A DNA stretch of 64,000 nt from Paenibacillus pinihumi DSM 23905 = JCM 16419 (GTDB lineage: Bacteria > Bacillota > Bacilli > Paenibacillales > Paenibacillaceae), in NCBI RefSeq assembly GCF_000422505.1, contig NZ_KE383871.1, positions 12,321-76,320 of the forward strand. Direction: 5' to 3'. Each line of letters begins with the position of its first letter. The first letter of the stretch is position 1. The notes under the pieces were generated by a model that did no database searches, was not told the DNA's origin, and was given only the letters and a program-made list of their open reading frames with translations. Positions 27,687-36,099 of this stretch are shown piece after piece. The translations under genes were made by a program, and so were the position numbers.

Positions 27687-28259
27687 CTATCTGTTAGCCG
27701 GTTGGCCAATCACTTGCCTGGCTACAGTTTCTGCTTCAAGTGTTCGCAAGAATGCCTCCCGCCTCAGAGCATCCGTCTCAATAGCAGGATTAATCGCCAT
27801 ACTGGCAGAGGATTGCAATCTGGACTGAACGTAATTAAAATGATGCTGATAGCAGCCAGCGTCTTCCAGAACGGTCGGCAATGTTCCAGGGAGGTTCGCA
27901 GCCACGCCACGATTTTCAGGATGCGTAATCCAGCTTAATTCCTTCCAATCCAGTATGCCTTCCGTGGTTTTCACGGGCACAGCATAGTGGAAGTCCACCG
28001 GAAACTCGGCCAAGTATACATACATCCCGCCAAATCGTTCCCCGTCTAGCGTCCATGTCATTAATCCTTTGAATAGCAGTTGTTCCGCTATAAGTCCCGT
28101 TTCCTCCCGAAGTTCCCTGATCATCGATTGTCTGGGCTGTTCACCCGGCTCGAGCTTGCCCCCAACACCATTCCAGCAGCCCATCCAACTCGCCTTCTCC
28201 CGATTAAGCAGCAGAATCTGCTGATCGCGTCTTACAAAGCAAATGTTATATTTTATCAT
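27687..28259 (-). CDS. Nudix hydrolase, 8-oxo-dGTP diphosphatase type
   Basis: 190 residues. The Nudix box GKLEPGEQPRQSMIRELREETGL-like pattern (about residues 33-56) contains all consensus positions (G, E, REL.EE.G). The N-terminal NICFVRR...LLLNR and short central WMGCWNGVGGKLEPGE resemble MutT/MutX-type enzymes that clean oxidised nucleotides. The last 60 residues (from about 130) fall outside the Nudix fold and I cannot assign them. No strong SD was found before the ATG. It is on the minus strand, separate from its neighbours. Confidence 0.85.
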   Translation of the reverse strand: MIKYNICFVRRDQQILLLNREKASWMGCWNGVGGKLEPGEQPRQSMIRELREETGLIAEQLLFKGLMTWTLDGERFGGMYVYLAEFPVDFHYAVPVKTTEGILDWKELSWITHPENRGVAANLPGTLPTVLEDAGCYQHHFNYVQSRLQSSASMAINPAIETDALRREAFLRTLEAETVARQVIGQPANR

Positions 28260-28308
28260 ACTGCCAGTATAGCACCTTCTTTTTACTATCAGCTATAGCC
28301 GAATACCG

Positions 28309-28596
28309 CTAATTCCCTGATCTCTTTCTTTTTCTGCTGTTCCAGGCTAGACGAATTGCTGCATAAAGAGCCGCAATCAGCAGGAAGCCTCCAATGACAT
28401 ACCATATGCTGCTTTCATAGATTACGCCGAAAGATGTCTTATGCTCAAGATAATCAACACTCGCATATTGGTTTAAAATATCCGGAGTCTCATACACTGT
28501 CGTCAACATGCCCCTTACAACCTGCCACCCGATCACGACAGCAGTCACCGCTGCTGCAAATAATAGTGATTCTACGATCAGCCTTATCCTGCTCAT
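28309..28596 (-). CDS. small two-TM membrane protein, unknown
   Basis: 95 residues from the ATG at 28596, which follows GGGGGG; a longer frame starting at 28665 is possible. Hydrophobic segments at about 8-28 and 62-85 frame an extracellular-size loop of about 35 residues, and the tail is highly basic (NSRKRKRS), so N-in/C-in topology is likely. I do not recognise the family. It lies between the Nudix and nitroreductase genes on the same strand and may be a separate unit. Confidence 0.55.
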   Translation of the reverse strand: MSRIRLIVESLLFAAAVTAVVIGWQVVRGMLTTVYETPDILNQYASVDYLEHKTSFGVIYESSIWYVIGGFLLIAALYAAIRLAWNSRKRKRSGN

Positions 28597-28745
28597 AAGC
28601 CCCCCACACATGCAAATAGATTTAAGTACTGGTTCATTCCTCAACCTGAAAGATAGAATCCACAATTTGCAACCTGTTCATGCGCTGCTCTATGGTTTCA
28701 AGAATCATGACCGGACCCCCTAATAGAAGATTGGACTATTTCAGC

Positions 28746-29321
28746 TCAAATGGAGTCGATATAGGTCAGCAATTCCTCGGCTGGCTTCCGTTTTTTCGGG
28801 CGGGGGATTTTATCTTCATTAAAATAGCCGAGATGAAGCGTACCTACAACTCTTTCTCCAGGGTTTACCCCGACGGATTGCAGAAAACGCTGATCATAGT
28901 TGTAATCATTCGTTTTCCAGACGACACCAATTTTCCGCTCCCATGCTATCAGCTGCAGGTTCTGAATCAGTGCAGAGGCAGCAGAAAATGCGTCCTCAAA
29001 TGTCTTCTGTCTGGGTGCTGCCTCAATAACCACCAGCAAATGAGCCTGGGCAAGCTGGCAATAGCCTTGCATGGCGCGTTCTCCATACTGCTCCAGCATT
29101 TCCTTTGTATAGGTTTTGAGCACAGCATCAGCAAATCTTCTGCGCCCGTCCTCCATAAACAATATAAAGCGCCACGGCTCCTTTGCCGAATGATACGGCG
29201 CCCAAATCGCTTCGTTCAGCAATTCCATAACCGCTTCCTTGTTCATCGGCTCTCCGTTGAAATCCCGAATCGTACGCCGTTCACGTATGGCCTGCATCAC
29301 ACTAAGTGTTGTAACATTCAT
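28746..29321 (-). CDS. nitroreductase-family FMN oxidoreductase
   Basis: 191 residues. The family N-terminus IRERRTIRDFNGEPMNKEAVMELLNEAIWAPYHSAKEPWRF supplies the FMN phosphate-binding Arg/Ser residues. HLLVVIEA, the central NLQLIAWERKIGVVWKT and the C-terminal VVGTLHLGYF also fit. The members reduce nitro compounds, quinones or flavins with NAD(P)H. A Fur-like box (29378-29396) lies about 60 bp upstream of the start, so iron-responsive control is likely and a flavin- or iron-reductase role is conceivable. An AGGAG site stands before the ATG. It is a single-gene unit. Confidence 0.88.
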   Translation of the reverse strand: MNVTTLSVMQAIRERRTIRDFNGEPMNKEAVMELLNEAIWAPYHSAKEPWRFILFMEDGRRRFADAVLKTYTKEMLEQYGERAMQGYCQLAQAHLLVVIEAAPRQKTFEDAFSAASALIQNLQLIAWERKIGVVWKTNDYNYDQRFLQSVGVNPGERVVGTLHLGYFNEDKIPRPKKRKPAEELLTYIDSI

Positions 29322-29377
29322 CTTCGCACACTCCTTATAAACGATCTATTTCAATTGTATTTATCGTTTTTTCAAAT

Positions 29378-29396
29378 AATATCGATTCTCATTATC
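29378..29396 (-). promoter_or_regulatory. Fur box upstream of the nitroreductase
   Basis: On the minus strand GATAATGAGAATCGATATT matches 15 of 19 positions of the classical Fur box. An overlapping ATTATCA/TGATAAT pair next to it (to 29407) extends the site. It lies in the promoter region of the nitroreductase. Confidence 0.55.
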
Positions 29397-29500
29397 AATG
29401 ATAATATAATACACCGTACCTGACAATGACATGACGTAAAAATTATGTGCGAAGCAACTTTTTCATCAGGTGAACAAATGAATATAACACAGGAAAAAAA

Positions 29501-29542
29501 CACCGCTAAAGGATGCATACAATGCCTGTTCCTTTAACGGTG
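29501..29542 (-). terminator. terminator of the SDR gene
   Basis: Stem CACCGCTAAAGGA with TCCTTTAACGGTG (one mismatch), followed on the minus strand by seven T residues. It lies 29 bases past the SDR stop. Confidence 0.85.
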
Positions 29543-29570
29543 CACCAAGTTTATTTTACAGCTTATTGGT

Positions 29571-30353
29571 TTACAGAACAGCAGCAGTTCCGCCGTCGAT
29601 ATTAACCGAAGTCCCTGTCACATAGGAGGCTGCATCCGATACGAGAAAGGCAATCACGTTAGCCGCTTCCTGAGCCTCACCGATTCTGCCGAGCGGGATA
29701 CGATGCTGCGGATCACGGGCGAACTCCTCCCATGTCTGATCCGAAGCCTTTGCCTGCCACATCCGCTCAATCTGCGCACTGCGAATGAGACCAATACATA
29801 CTGCGTTCACCCGTATATTGCTGCTACCCAAATCTTTGCTCATTGCCTTGGTTAGTGCCAGTCCCGCCGCACGGCTCACAGAAGTCGGCAATGAGGAAGC
29901 CGACGGCGTCTTTCCACCGACAGCAGTTACGTTCACGATGGCCCCCCCTCCGGCGGCCTGCATATGAGACAGTGCAGCGCGGGCAAAATGAACAGCACCG
30001 AACAGCTTCAAATCCAGATCGGCTGTCCATGCATCCGTGCCTACCTCTCCAAAGGGCCTTGCTGCGGAAGTTCCGGCATTATTCACAAGAATGTCCAGAC
30101 CGCCCAGGCGATCAGCTGCTTCCGTAACTGCCCGCTTCGCTTCGGACTCTATCGAAACATCAGCAGAAATCCATACTGGCTCATGACCAGTTGCCTCTCT
30201 GATTTCGGCGGCAGCCGTCTCCAGTTCGGCCGTATTTCTGGCGACAATCGCTACTTTTGCCCCTTCTTTGGCAAGTGTTATAGCTGTTGCGAATCCAATT
30301 CCTTTACTGCCTCCGGTAATAAGCGCTTTTTTCCCCACCAAACCCAAGTCCAT
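29571..30353 (-). CDS. SDR-family protein with altered catalytic Tyr/Lys
   Basis: 260 residues with a normal SDR Rossmann fold: TGGSKGIG (about 13-20), NNAG (about 90-93) and C-terminal YVTGTSVNIDGG. At the active site, where YxxxK is expected, the sequence is TSVSR (in LPTSVSRAAGLAL), so both catalytic Tyr and Lys are replaced; I checked this in the DNA. It may use other residues, act on special substrates, or be a non-catalytic relative. AGGAGG lies 8 nt before the ATG. Monocistronic, with its own terminator. Confidence 0.8.
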   Translation of the reverse strand: MDLGLVGKKALITGGSKGIGFATAITLAKEGAKVAIVARNTAELETAAAEIREATGHEPVWISADVSIESEAKRAVTEAADRLGGLDILVNNAGTSAARPFGEVGTDAWTADLDLKLFGAVHFARAALSHMQAAGGGAIVNVTAVGGKTPSASSLPTSVSRAAGLALTKAMSKDLGSSNIRVNAVCIGLIRSAQIERMWQAKASDQTWEEFARDPQHRIPLGRIGEAQEAANVIAFLVSDAASYVTGTSVNIDGGTAAVL

Positions 30354-30543
30354 AAAATGTCGGCCTCCTCTACATTCTTCTACAACAATCTTCCAATCTT
30401 TTCATTTTATATTATATCATGAACCTTTATACCGGGCATGTACTGCTTACAGGTTCTATGAAAATCAGAATTGAATAAATAACGGGAGAAAGAGACAGAT
30501 TTAAGATATAACGATTCTTCAATGTAAAATTTTTCTGATATGC

Positions 30544-30596
30544 TTGCCAATTTGTAATGATTTTATTATTATGAATATATGAGTATATGTTCATAT
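30544..30596 (+). promoter_or_regulatory. czcD promoter and ArsR/CzrA-type operator
   Basis: TTGCCA (30544-30549), 17 bp, TATTAT (30567-30572). Directly downstream is the imperfect palindrome ATATGAGTATATGTTCATAT (30577-30596), similar to the operators bound by CzrA/SmtB metal sensors. No sensor gene is adjacent. Confidence 0.55.
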
Positions 30597-30622
30597 GTTA
30601 TTGAATAATGGAGGAATTCATC

Positions 30623-31681
30623 ATGCCGTCACATAACCGTTCATTGCATCAACAACAGAAGCGGGATAATTTTCCCCGTGAGCGCGAACAAAGTCAGCAA
30701 GATCACAGGCACAGTCATAAAACAGGGCAGGGGCATCATCATAACACGAATTCCGGTCCTCACCACGGGCACGGGCATGATCACCATGGTCATGGGCACG
30801 GACACTCTCACGCCCCGAATAATAAGAAAGGATTGACTATCGCGCTTGTCATTACAAGCGGAATTATGTTTTTGGAATTTTTCGGCGGCTTGATTACGAA
30901 CAGTCTGGCGTTGCTTTCAGATGCCGGGCATATGTTAAGCGATGCCGCTTCCCTTGCATTAAGCCTTGTCGCAATGTGGTTTGCTTCCCGCCCAGCCTCA
31001 CCGGCCAAATCTTATGGTTACTACCGTTTTGAAATTTTGGCCGCGCTTTTTAATGGCGTTACCCTGTTTGTCATTGCGGGGTTTATTATTAAGGAAGCTT
31101 ACGAGCGCTTCTTCGCTCCTCCTGCCGTAGCAAGCGGGTCCATGATGGTTATTGCGACTATTGGCCTACTGGCCAACCTGATCAGTGTCTGGGCATTGGT
31201 TCGGCAAAGCGATGTCAAAAACAATATTAACGTTCGCAGTGCTTACCTGCACGTAATAGGTGACGCGCTGGGTTCAGTGGGAGCAATATTAGCCGGACTT
31301 TTGATGCTCCTGTTTGATTGGTACATTGCAGATCCGATTATAAGTGTTGTTGTGGCACTGCTTATTTTAAAGGGAGCCTGGGGTGTTATGAGAAATGCCG
31401 TCCATATTTTGATGGAGGGTACTCCAGCCTCTGCCAATCTGGAACAAATTGCGGAGGAGCTTAACAAAATAGAAGGTGTAAAAAACGTTCATGATCTGCA
31501 TGTATGGACCATTACCTCGGGTTTGGATTCCCTGAGCTGTCATCTCCTCATTGAAGATGACAAGAGCAGCCAGCATATTTTACAACAGGCAATTCGATTG
31601 GTCGAAGAGCAGTTTCAGATCCGGCACGCAACAATCCAGGTGGAAAAATCCGCATTGCAGCATTCCGAGACACAAATTTAA
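30623..31681 (+). CDS. czcD: cation diffusion facilitator, CzcD-like zinc/cobalt exporter
   Basis: 352-residue membrane antiporter that expels divalent metal ions (Zn, Co, Cd) in exchange for protons. The first 65 residues are very rich in His (HGHGHDHHGHGHGHSH), a likely metal-buffering tail. Six TM segments follow (about 70-290) with the paired metal-site motifs SDAGHMLSD (TM2) and HVIGDALGS (TM5), then a cytoplasmic domain with NVHDLHVWTI. ATG 30623 is chosen over an ATG five codons upstream because GGAGG lies between them at proper spacing. It is probably repressed through the operator at 30577-30596 and ends at a strong terminator. Confidence 0.92.
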   Translation: MPSHNRSLHQQQKRDNFPREREQSQQDHRHSHKTGQGHHHNTNSGPHHGHGHDHHGHGHGHSHAPNNKKGLTIALVITSGIMFLEFFGGLITNSLALLSDAGHMLSDAASLALSLVAMWFASRPASPAKSYGYYRFEILAALFNGVTLFVIAGFIIKEAYERFFAPPAVASGSMMVIATIGLLANLISVWALVRQSDVKNNINVRSAYLHVIGDALGSVGAILAGLLMLLFDWYIADPIISVVVALLILKGAWGVMRNAVHILMEGTPASANLEQIAEELNKIEGVKNVHDLHVWTITSGLDSLSCHLLIEDDKSSQHILQQAIRLVEEQFQIRHATIQVEKSALQHSETQI

Positions 31682-31697
31682 TGGGCAATGCATAACG

Positions 31698-31733
31698 AAC
31701 AACCGCTGTCCGAAATACCAGACAGCGGTTGTT
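31698..31733. terminator. bidirectional terminator
   Basis: A perfect 13-bp stem (31698-31710 with 31721-31733) lies between the convergent czcD and the 31747-32280 gene. T-rich sequence lies on both sides. Confidence 0.75.
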
Positions 31734-31746
31734 TGCCTTCATTTTA

Positions 31747-32280
31747 TTAGCAATCCCGGCTTGCTTCCAAATCGTGGACTGAGATGCCTTCCTCCACTGC
31801 AAACTCGAAATCTTCAATATCATACACCTGAACCGGGACCTCAGCTTCTATAATACGGTCCTGCAGCTCAATCTGGTCCGACAGCAGCGGCAGCTCAAAC
31901 TTCATTGCTGTAAGCAGTTGCTCCGTCTCAATCGGGTCAAAGAACTCTCCATAATGGGCATTATCCATCGCATTGACGACCGTAAAGGAGACCTCTTCGC
32001 CGAGCAGCAGCGGAGAGCTTTCACGCCATGGGGATTGAAGCGCGCGTTCAATTTTTTTCCGGTTAAGGGGCTCCTCAAAGAAGGCGATTAGTTCTCCGAT
32101 TTTCAACTTCACATGCTGATCATCCTCGGGATCATCCATTACCGGGTCCTGGCCGCTCTTCATATCATACAGCTCCATAATGGTCGAATACGGGATAACA
32201 TAATCGACCGGACGGCCAGGCAGCATGAGCTGTCCATAAGTTGCCACCATTACTGCTTCTATGACAAAACGACGACGCAT
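31747..32280 (-). CDS. conserved protein of unknown function (Paenibacillaceae)
   Basis: 177 residues, acidic, no signal peptide or membrane segment. It starts MRRRFVIEAVMVATYGQLMLPGRP and contains FEEPLNRKKIERALQSPW and a strongly acidic C-terminal half. I recall close relatives in Paenibacillus genomes, sometimes labelled ADP-heptose synthase. No sugar- or nucleotide-binding motif supports that label here. AAGGGGGAA lies before the ATG. It is convergent with czcD and shares the terminator. Confidence 0.7.
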   Translation of the reverse strand: MRRRFVIEAVMVATYGQLMLPGRPVDYVIPYSTIMELYDMKSGQDPVMDDPEDDQHVKLKIGELIAFFEEPLNRKKIERALQSPWRESSPLLLGEEVSFTVVNAMDNAHYGEFFDPIETEQLLTAMKFELPLLSDQIELQDRIIEAEVPVQVYDIEDFEFAVEEGISVHDLEASRDC

Positions 32281-32485
32281 CTCGTATTCCCCCTTCAGCT
32301 TATATATAGCGGGGATTACCTCCCCCCTTATTTGGCCTTACCCTTTATTATACCTTAATTTGGGGTAGAACGTACAGGCTAAGCATGGTGTTTTCTTACT
32401 TGTAAACTTCTTAAAGTGATTGCTTCTCGGGCTGCCGCAGATGTACAATGGGCGTATTGGGTATTTTTGAAGGAGGAACCACAGT

Positions 32486-33496
32486 ATGAACCCCGAACTG
32501 GAACAAAATCAGGAGCAAATTATTATAATCGGAGCGGGCCCGTGCGGTCTTGCCGCAGCTTTGGAACTACAGACGCAGGGTTTTAACCCGTTAATTATTG
32601 AAAAAAGGAATGTCGTCCACTCGATTTCACAGTACCCGGTCTACATGCAGTTTTTTAGCAGCCCGGAGCTGCTTGAAATTGCAAATGTGCCGTTTACAAC
32701 CGCTCACGATAAGCCTTCCCGCTTGGAGGCTCTTAATTATTATAGAAGCGTAGCCCTGCGCAGCGGCGTCAGAATCAATGCCTATGAGACTGTGAACAGT
32801 ATTGTCCGTGATCGGCGGGGCTTTACACTGGCCAGCACGCGCACCAGCGGCACCAGCCATACGTATCACGCAAAAAATGTGGTCATTGCTACCGGATACT
32901 TCGATCATCCGAACCTGCTCGGCATTCCGGGCGAGGAGAGCGAAAAAGTATCCCATTTCTTCCGGGAAGCCCATCCGTATACCGGAATGAATGTCGTCAT
33001 CATTGGCGGCAGCAACTCTGCAATTGATGCTGCGTTGGAATTGGAACGTGTTGGAGCGAAAGTGACTATCGTCTACCGTGGCGAGGATTACTCTTCCAGC
33101 ATCAAGCCTTGGGTCCTCCCGGTGATAAAAGGCAAGGTTGCCAAAGAACGGATTCATATCCGCTTCCAGTCCAAAGTATCTGAGATTACGCCAACGGAAG
33201 TTTATATCGAGAGCGCTCAAGGTACGAATCGAATTCCGAACGACTTTGTGCTGGCGTTGACCGGGTTCCACCCGGACCGCAAATTTTTGGGAGAAGCGGG
33301 CGTTACCATGGAGGAGGAAGGCTATCCGACCTTTAATCCGGAGACGATGGAAACCAATGTTCCCGGCATCTATCTGGCAGGTGTTGTTGCATCCCGTCAT
33401 GAAGCCAATGAAATCTTCATCGAAACCGGACGGTTCCATGGCAATAAGATCACCGCTCATCTGCTTCAGAAACAACAAAGCACACAAACTGTGTAA
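32486..33496 (+). CDS. ypdA: YpdA-type bacillithiol disulfide reductase (putative)
   Basis: 336-residue flavoprotein. FAD loop IIIIGAGPCGLAAALELQ (about 12-29), the YPVYMQFFSSPELLEIANVPF stretch characteristic of YpdA, NAD(P) loop VVIIGGSNSAIDAALELE (about 170-187) and a C-terminal GIYLAGVV. There is no redox CxxC, unlike thioredoxin reductase, which fits YpdA (Bdr) acting on oxidised bacillithiol in Firmicutes. GAAGGAGG precedes the ATG. It is a single-gene unit ending in a terminator at 33539-33577. Confidence 0.88.
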   Translation: MNPELEQNQEQIIIIGAGPCGLAAALELQTQGFNPLIIEKRNVVHSISQYPVYMQFFSSPELLEIANVPFTTAHDKPSRLEALNYYRSVALRSGVRINAYETVNSIVRDRRGFTLASTRTSGTSHTYHAKNVVIATGYFDHPNLLGIPGEESEKVSHFFREAHPYTGMNVVIIGGSNSAIDAALELERVGAKVTIVYRGEDYSSSIKPWVLPVIKGKVAKERIHIRFQSKVSEITPTEVYIESAQGTNRIPNDFVLALTGFHPDRKFLGEAGVTMEEEGYPTFNPETMETNVPGIYLAGVVASRHEANEIFIETGRFHGNKITAHLLQKQQSTQTV

Positions 33497-33538
33497 ACAA
33501 GCAACTGCATTTACCGGGGGGGACACTCCCATCCATGA

Positions 33539-33577
33539 CAGCCATATCACAGCGGCTGCGGCTCTGCGATATGGCTG
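33539..33577 (+). terminator. terminator of ypdA
   Basis: A 10-bp stem CAGCCATATC/GATATGGCTG with an inner CAG/CTG extension, 43 bases after the ypdA stop. The T-run is weak. Confidence 0.6.
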
Positions 33578-33628
33578 CTACTAAAAATAAATCGGCATCC
33601 TCATCCGAAAGACTGCCGGGAGGGTATT

Positions 33629-34969
33629 ATGAAATCCAAACAAATTTTCGTAATGGTCAGCATCGTCATGGCTACACTTGTAGCATCCATTGATTCGACA
33701 ATTACGAATACGACCATGCCTGTAATTGCGGAGGAGCTTGGGGGCTACTCCCTGTATGCCTGGTCTTTTGCTGCCTATATGATCTTCTCGACTGTGCTGA
33801 CTCCGGTTGCAGGTCGTATCTCGGACCTGTACGGCCGCAAAAAGATATTCGGCTTTGGCATTTTATTTTTCTTGCTGGGGTCGGTGCTGTGCGGACTTGC
33901 CGACTCGATGCTTCAACTCGTGCTTTACCGGGCTGTACAAGGAATGGGAGCCGGCATCATGATGCCCTTCCCCCTGATTATTGCCGGCGATCTGTTCCGA
34001 GTGGAGCAGCGCGGCAAAATCCAGGCGATGTTCTCTGCAATGTGGGGACTGTCCGCCGTTCTGGCCCCTCTCTTGGGTTCTTTATTTGTTGAGATGGCAA
34101 GCTGGAGATGGATCTTTCTTATTAATATTCCTGTATGTATCATTGCTTTTATCTGTCTGCTCGGATACACGGAACAGTATGAGCCTCGCAAATCCAAGAT
34201 AGATGTATGGGGTTCGATTCTGTTTGCCGCAGGGGTCAGTCTTTTATTGGCCGCAACAACTGTGGAGAACAATCAATGGATGTATGTCGTCTCAGGCGCC
34301 ATCCTGCTTTGGCTGTTCTGGATGGTCGAGAAACGCCATCCTTCTCCGATTGTTCCCCTGCAGCTTCTCAAGCTGCCAAAAATTAAATGGATGATTATTA
34401 ATTCATTCCTGGCTTGTGCCGCTTTATATGGCACTTCCAGCTATGTTCCGCTGTTCCTGCAGCATCAGAACTATTCTGTTTTTGTAAGCGGCGTTTCTCT
34501 GCTCGGCATATCTGCCGGCTGGATGGCATGCTCCGTCCCTGCAGGGAAATGGGTGCTGCGTTACGGGTACACCCCGCTGCTGCTGATCAGCAATCTGACA
34601 CTGCTGGTATCCGGCATAATGCTGTTGTTCCTGGGACCCTCCACCGGATTCATATATGTAACACTTGCATTAACAGTTCAAGGTGCAGGGTACGGGCTTT
34701 TGTTCACCGTTACTACCATTGGCGCTCAGCAACTCGTTCAATCCAGCCAGAGCGGAATATCCACCTCGCTGCAAATGTTCTCGCGCAATACCGGAACGGC
34801 TATTGGCGTTACGATCATGGGTTCACTTTTATTACAAAGTGAATTCATGCTGGGCATTCGCATGATTTTCATTTATGGTACGATCGTAAGCTTCGTGGCC
34901 CTAGGAACCATATGGTTTCTCCGGGACAAAACCGATCACTTGCCTGCCGGTCAAGCAACTGCCAAATAA
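33629..34969 (+). CDS. MFS transporter, drug-efflux type
   Basis: 446 residues with about 12-14 hydrophobic segments. It starts with the DHA2-like STIDSTIT-type motif (VASIDSTITNTTMPVIAEELGG), then loop motif GRISDLYGRKK after TM2 and the antiporter motif around GMGAGIMMPFPLIIAGDL. These mark proton-driven drug exporters of the EmrB/Bmr kind. GGGAGGG stands 5 nt before the ATG. No regulator is next to it. Its 3' end overlaps the convergent kinase gene by 69 bp. Confidence 0.88.
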   Translation: MKSKQIFVMVSIVMATLVASIDSTITNTTMPVIAEELGGYSLYAWSFAAYMIFSTVLTPVAGRISDLYGRKKIFGFGILFFLLGSVLCGLADSMLQLVLYRAVQGMGAGIMMPFPLIIAGDLFRVEQRGKIQAMFSAMWGLSAVLAPLLGSLFVEMASWRWIFLINIPVCIIAFICLLGYTEQYEPRKSKIDVWGSILFAAGVSLLLAATTVENNQWMYVVSGAILLWLFWMVEKRHPSPIVPLQLLKLPKIKWMIINSFLACAALYGTSSYVPLFLQHQNYSVFVSGVSLLGISAGWMACSVPAGKWVLRYGYTPLLLISNLTLLVSGIMLLFLGPSTGFIYVTLALTVQGAGYGLLFTVTTIGAQQLVQSSQSGISTSLQMFSRNTGTAIGVTIMGSLLLQSEFMLGIRMIFIYGTIVSFVALGTIWFLRDKTDHLPAGQATAK

Positions 34970-36070
34970 CAAAGCCAGCAGGGTACGATTGTCCTCAATC
35001 CAGCGGCACACAAATGCAGCGCGTCTTGTGTGGCCTGACCATTCTGTCAGCGGATCAAGCTGCTGCCTGAAGCGCTCTGCAAAATGCAAATAGACATCCA
35101 CCATTCTAAGCTGCATTAGATCCGGTAAATATGATATTTCTTCGGCAGTCAGGCCCTGCTTGCTGCCGAAGCCTTCTGTAAAAAGTCGAATCTGTCTTAG
35201 AGATTGCTCCGAACTTTCCTCCGTTATCAATTCAGGCAGTACAACTGCCAGTTCCATAGCTCTTAAATCCCGAGTACAAAATTCAAAATCGAGCACGCCG
35301 GTTACTTTTTCTCCCCGGGCCAGAGCGTTCGTAAACCCAATATCGCCATGAATCCATTGCCGGGGCAATTTACAGAAAGCAGCTTCCAATTCAACCAGCC
35401 TTCTTCGTATACCCTCCAGTTCCGCCATCATCGATTCCAGTTCACAAGCCTCTATATCTGCCTTCACCCACTGCAGCATTGTTTGTTTTTCTAAATGACC
35501 ATAATTATCCTGCAGCACATAATACGGCGTATATGAGGGCTTATTCTGCAAATGCAGCTGCCCAAGTGCCCGGCTCACATTTCCGCATGCCTGTCCTAGA
35601 CCTGAAATATGGCTTTCTCTCAGACGATCTGGACGTTCTCCTTCAAGATAAGCATACACGGCAGCAAGCTTGCCTTCTTCACCTGAAGATACCGTATCAC
35701 CATAAATATTCCGTACCGGCTGAGGAATTTCAAAATCCAGCGTATGCGCATTCAACTCCAACAACACCTGATGCTCAAACCGGACTTTTGCTATATCCTT
35801 GTGATTGTCATAAATACGCAGTACGTAGCGTTCCATACCGCTATATACCATGCGCGTTGTATTATTTTTGCCGCCTTCCTCTTCCATGACCTCATAATCA
35901 CCAGCAAGCTTATATTGCTGCAAATACGCCTCTAGCCGCGCTAACTCATAGCCGGTGACTGTCTCACCCTTGCTGCTAATACTGGGGGGGTCCCCGGCAT
36001 ATGTATTTTCGGCTCCGATGGTTTCTTCGGTTTCCACGGTTCCGGTTATTTCTTTTTTATTTTTACTCAT
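34901..36070 (-). CDS. APH/choline-kinase-family phosphotransferase
   Basis: 389 residues. The APH fold has the catalytic loop WIHGDIGFTNAL (HGD catalytic Asp) and the metal motif GVLDFEF near residues 255-285. The first 40 residues are low-complexity and polar. The family phosphorylates aminoglycosides, homoserine, choline or spore-coat substrates (CotS relatives); the substrate cannot be read here. GGGGGAG precedes the ATG. It lies 29 bases after the SDR at 36100-36849 on the same strand, so the two are probably one operon. The 3' end overlaps the MFS gene. Confidence 0.8.
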   Translation of the reverse strand: MSKNKKEITGTVETEETIGAENTYAGDPPSISSKGETVTGYELARLEAYLQQYKLAGDYEVMEEEGGKNNTTRMVYSGMERYVLRIYDNHKDIAKVRFEHQVLLELNAHTLDFEIPQPVRNIYGDTVSSGEEGKLAAVYAYLEGERPDRLRESHISGLGQACGNVSRALGQLHLQNKPSYTPYYVLQDNYGHLEKQTMLQWVKADIEACELESMMAELEGIRRRLVELEAAFCKLPRQWIHGDIGFTNALARGEKVTGVLDFEFCTRDLRAMELAVVLPELITEESSEQSLRQIRLFTEGFGSKQGLTAEEISYLPDLMQLRMVDVYLHFAERFRQQLDPLTEWSGHTRRAAFVCRWIEDNRTLLALLFGSCLTGRQVIGFVPEKPYGS

Positions 36071-36099
36071 GTTTTCTCCCCCAAAGCCAACTTGCCAGT

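Noticed and set aside
27531-27938. Plus-strand open frame overlapping the Nudix gene
   Set aside because: It lies mostly antisense to a clear Nudix gene and shows no protein family features.
31747-32280. ADP-heptose synthase label
   Set aside because: I recall this label on similar Paenibacillus proteins, but no nucleotide-transferase or kinase motif can be seen.
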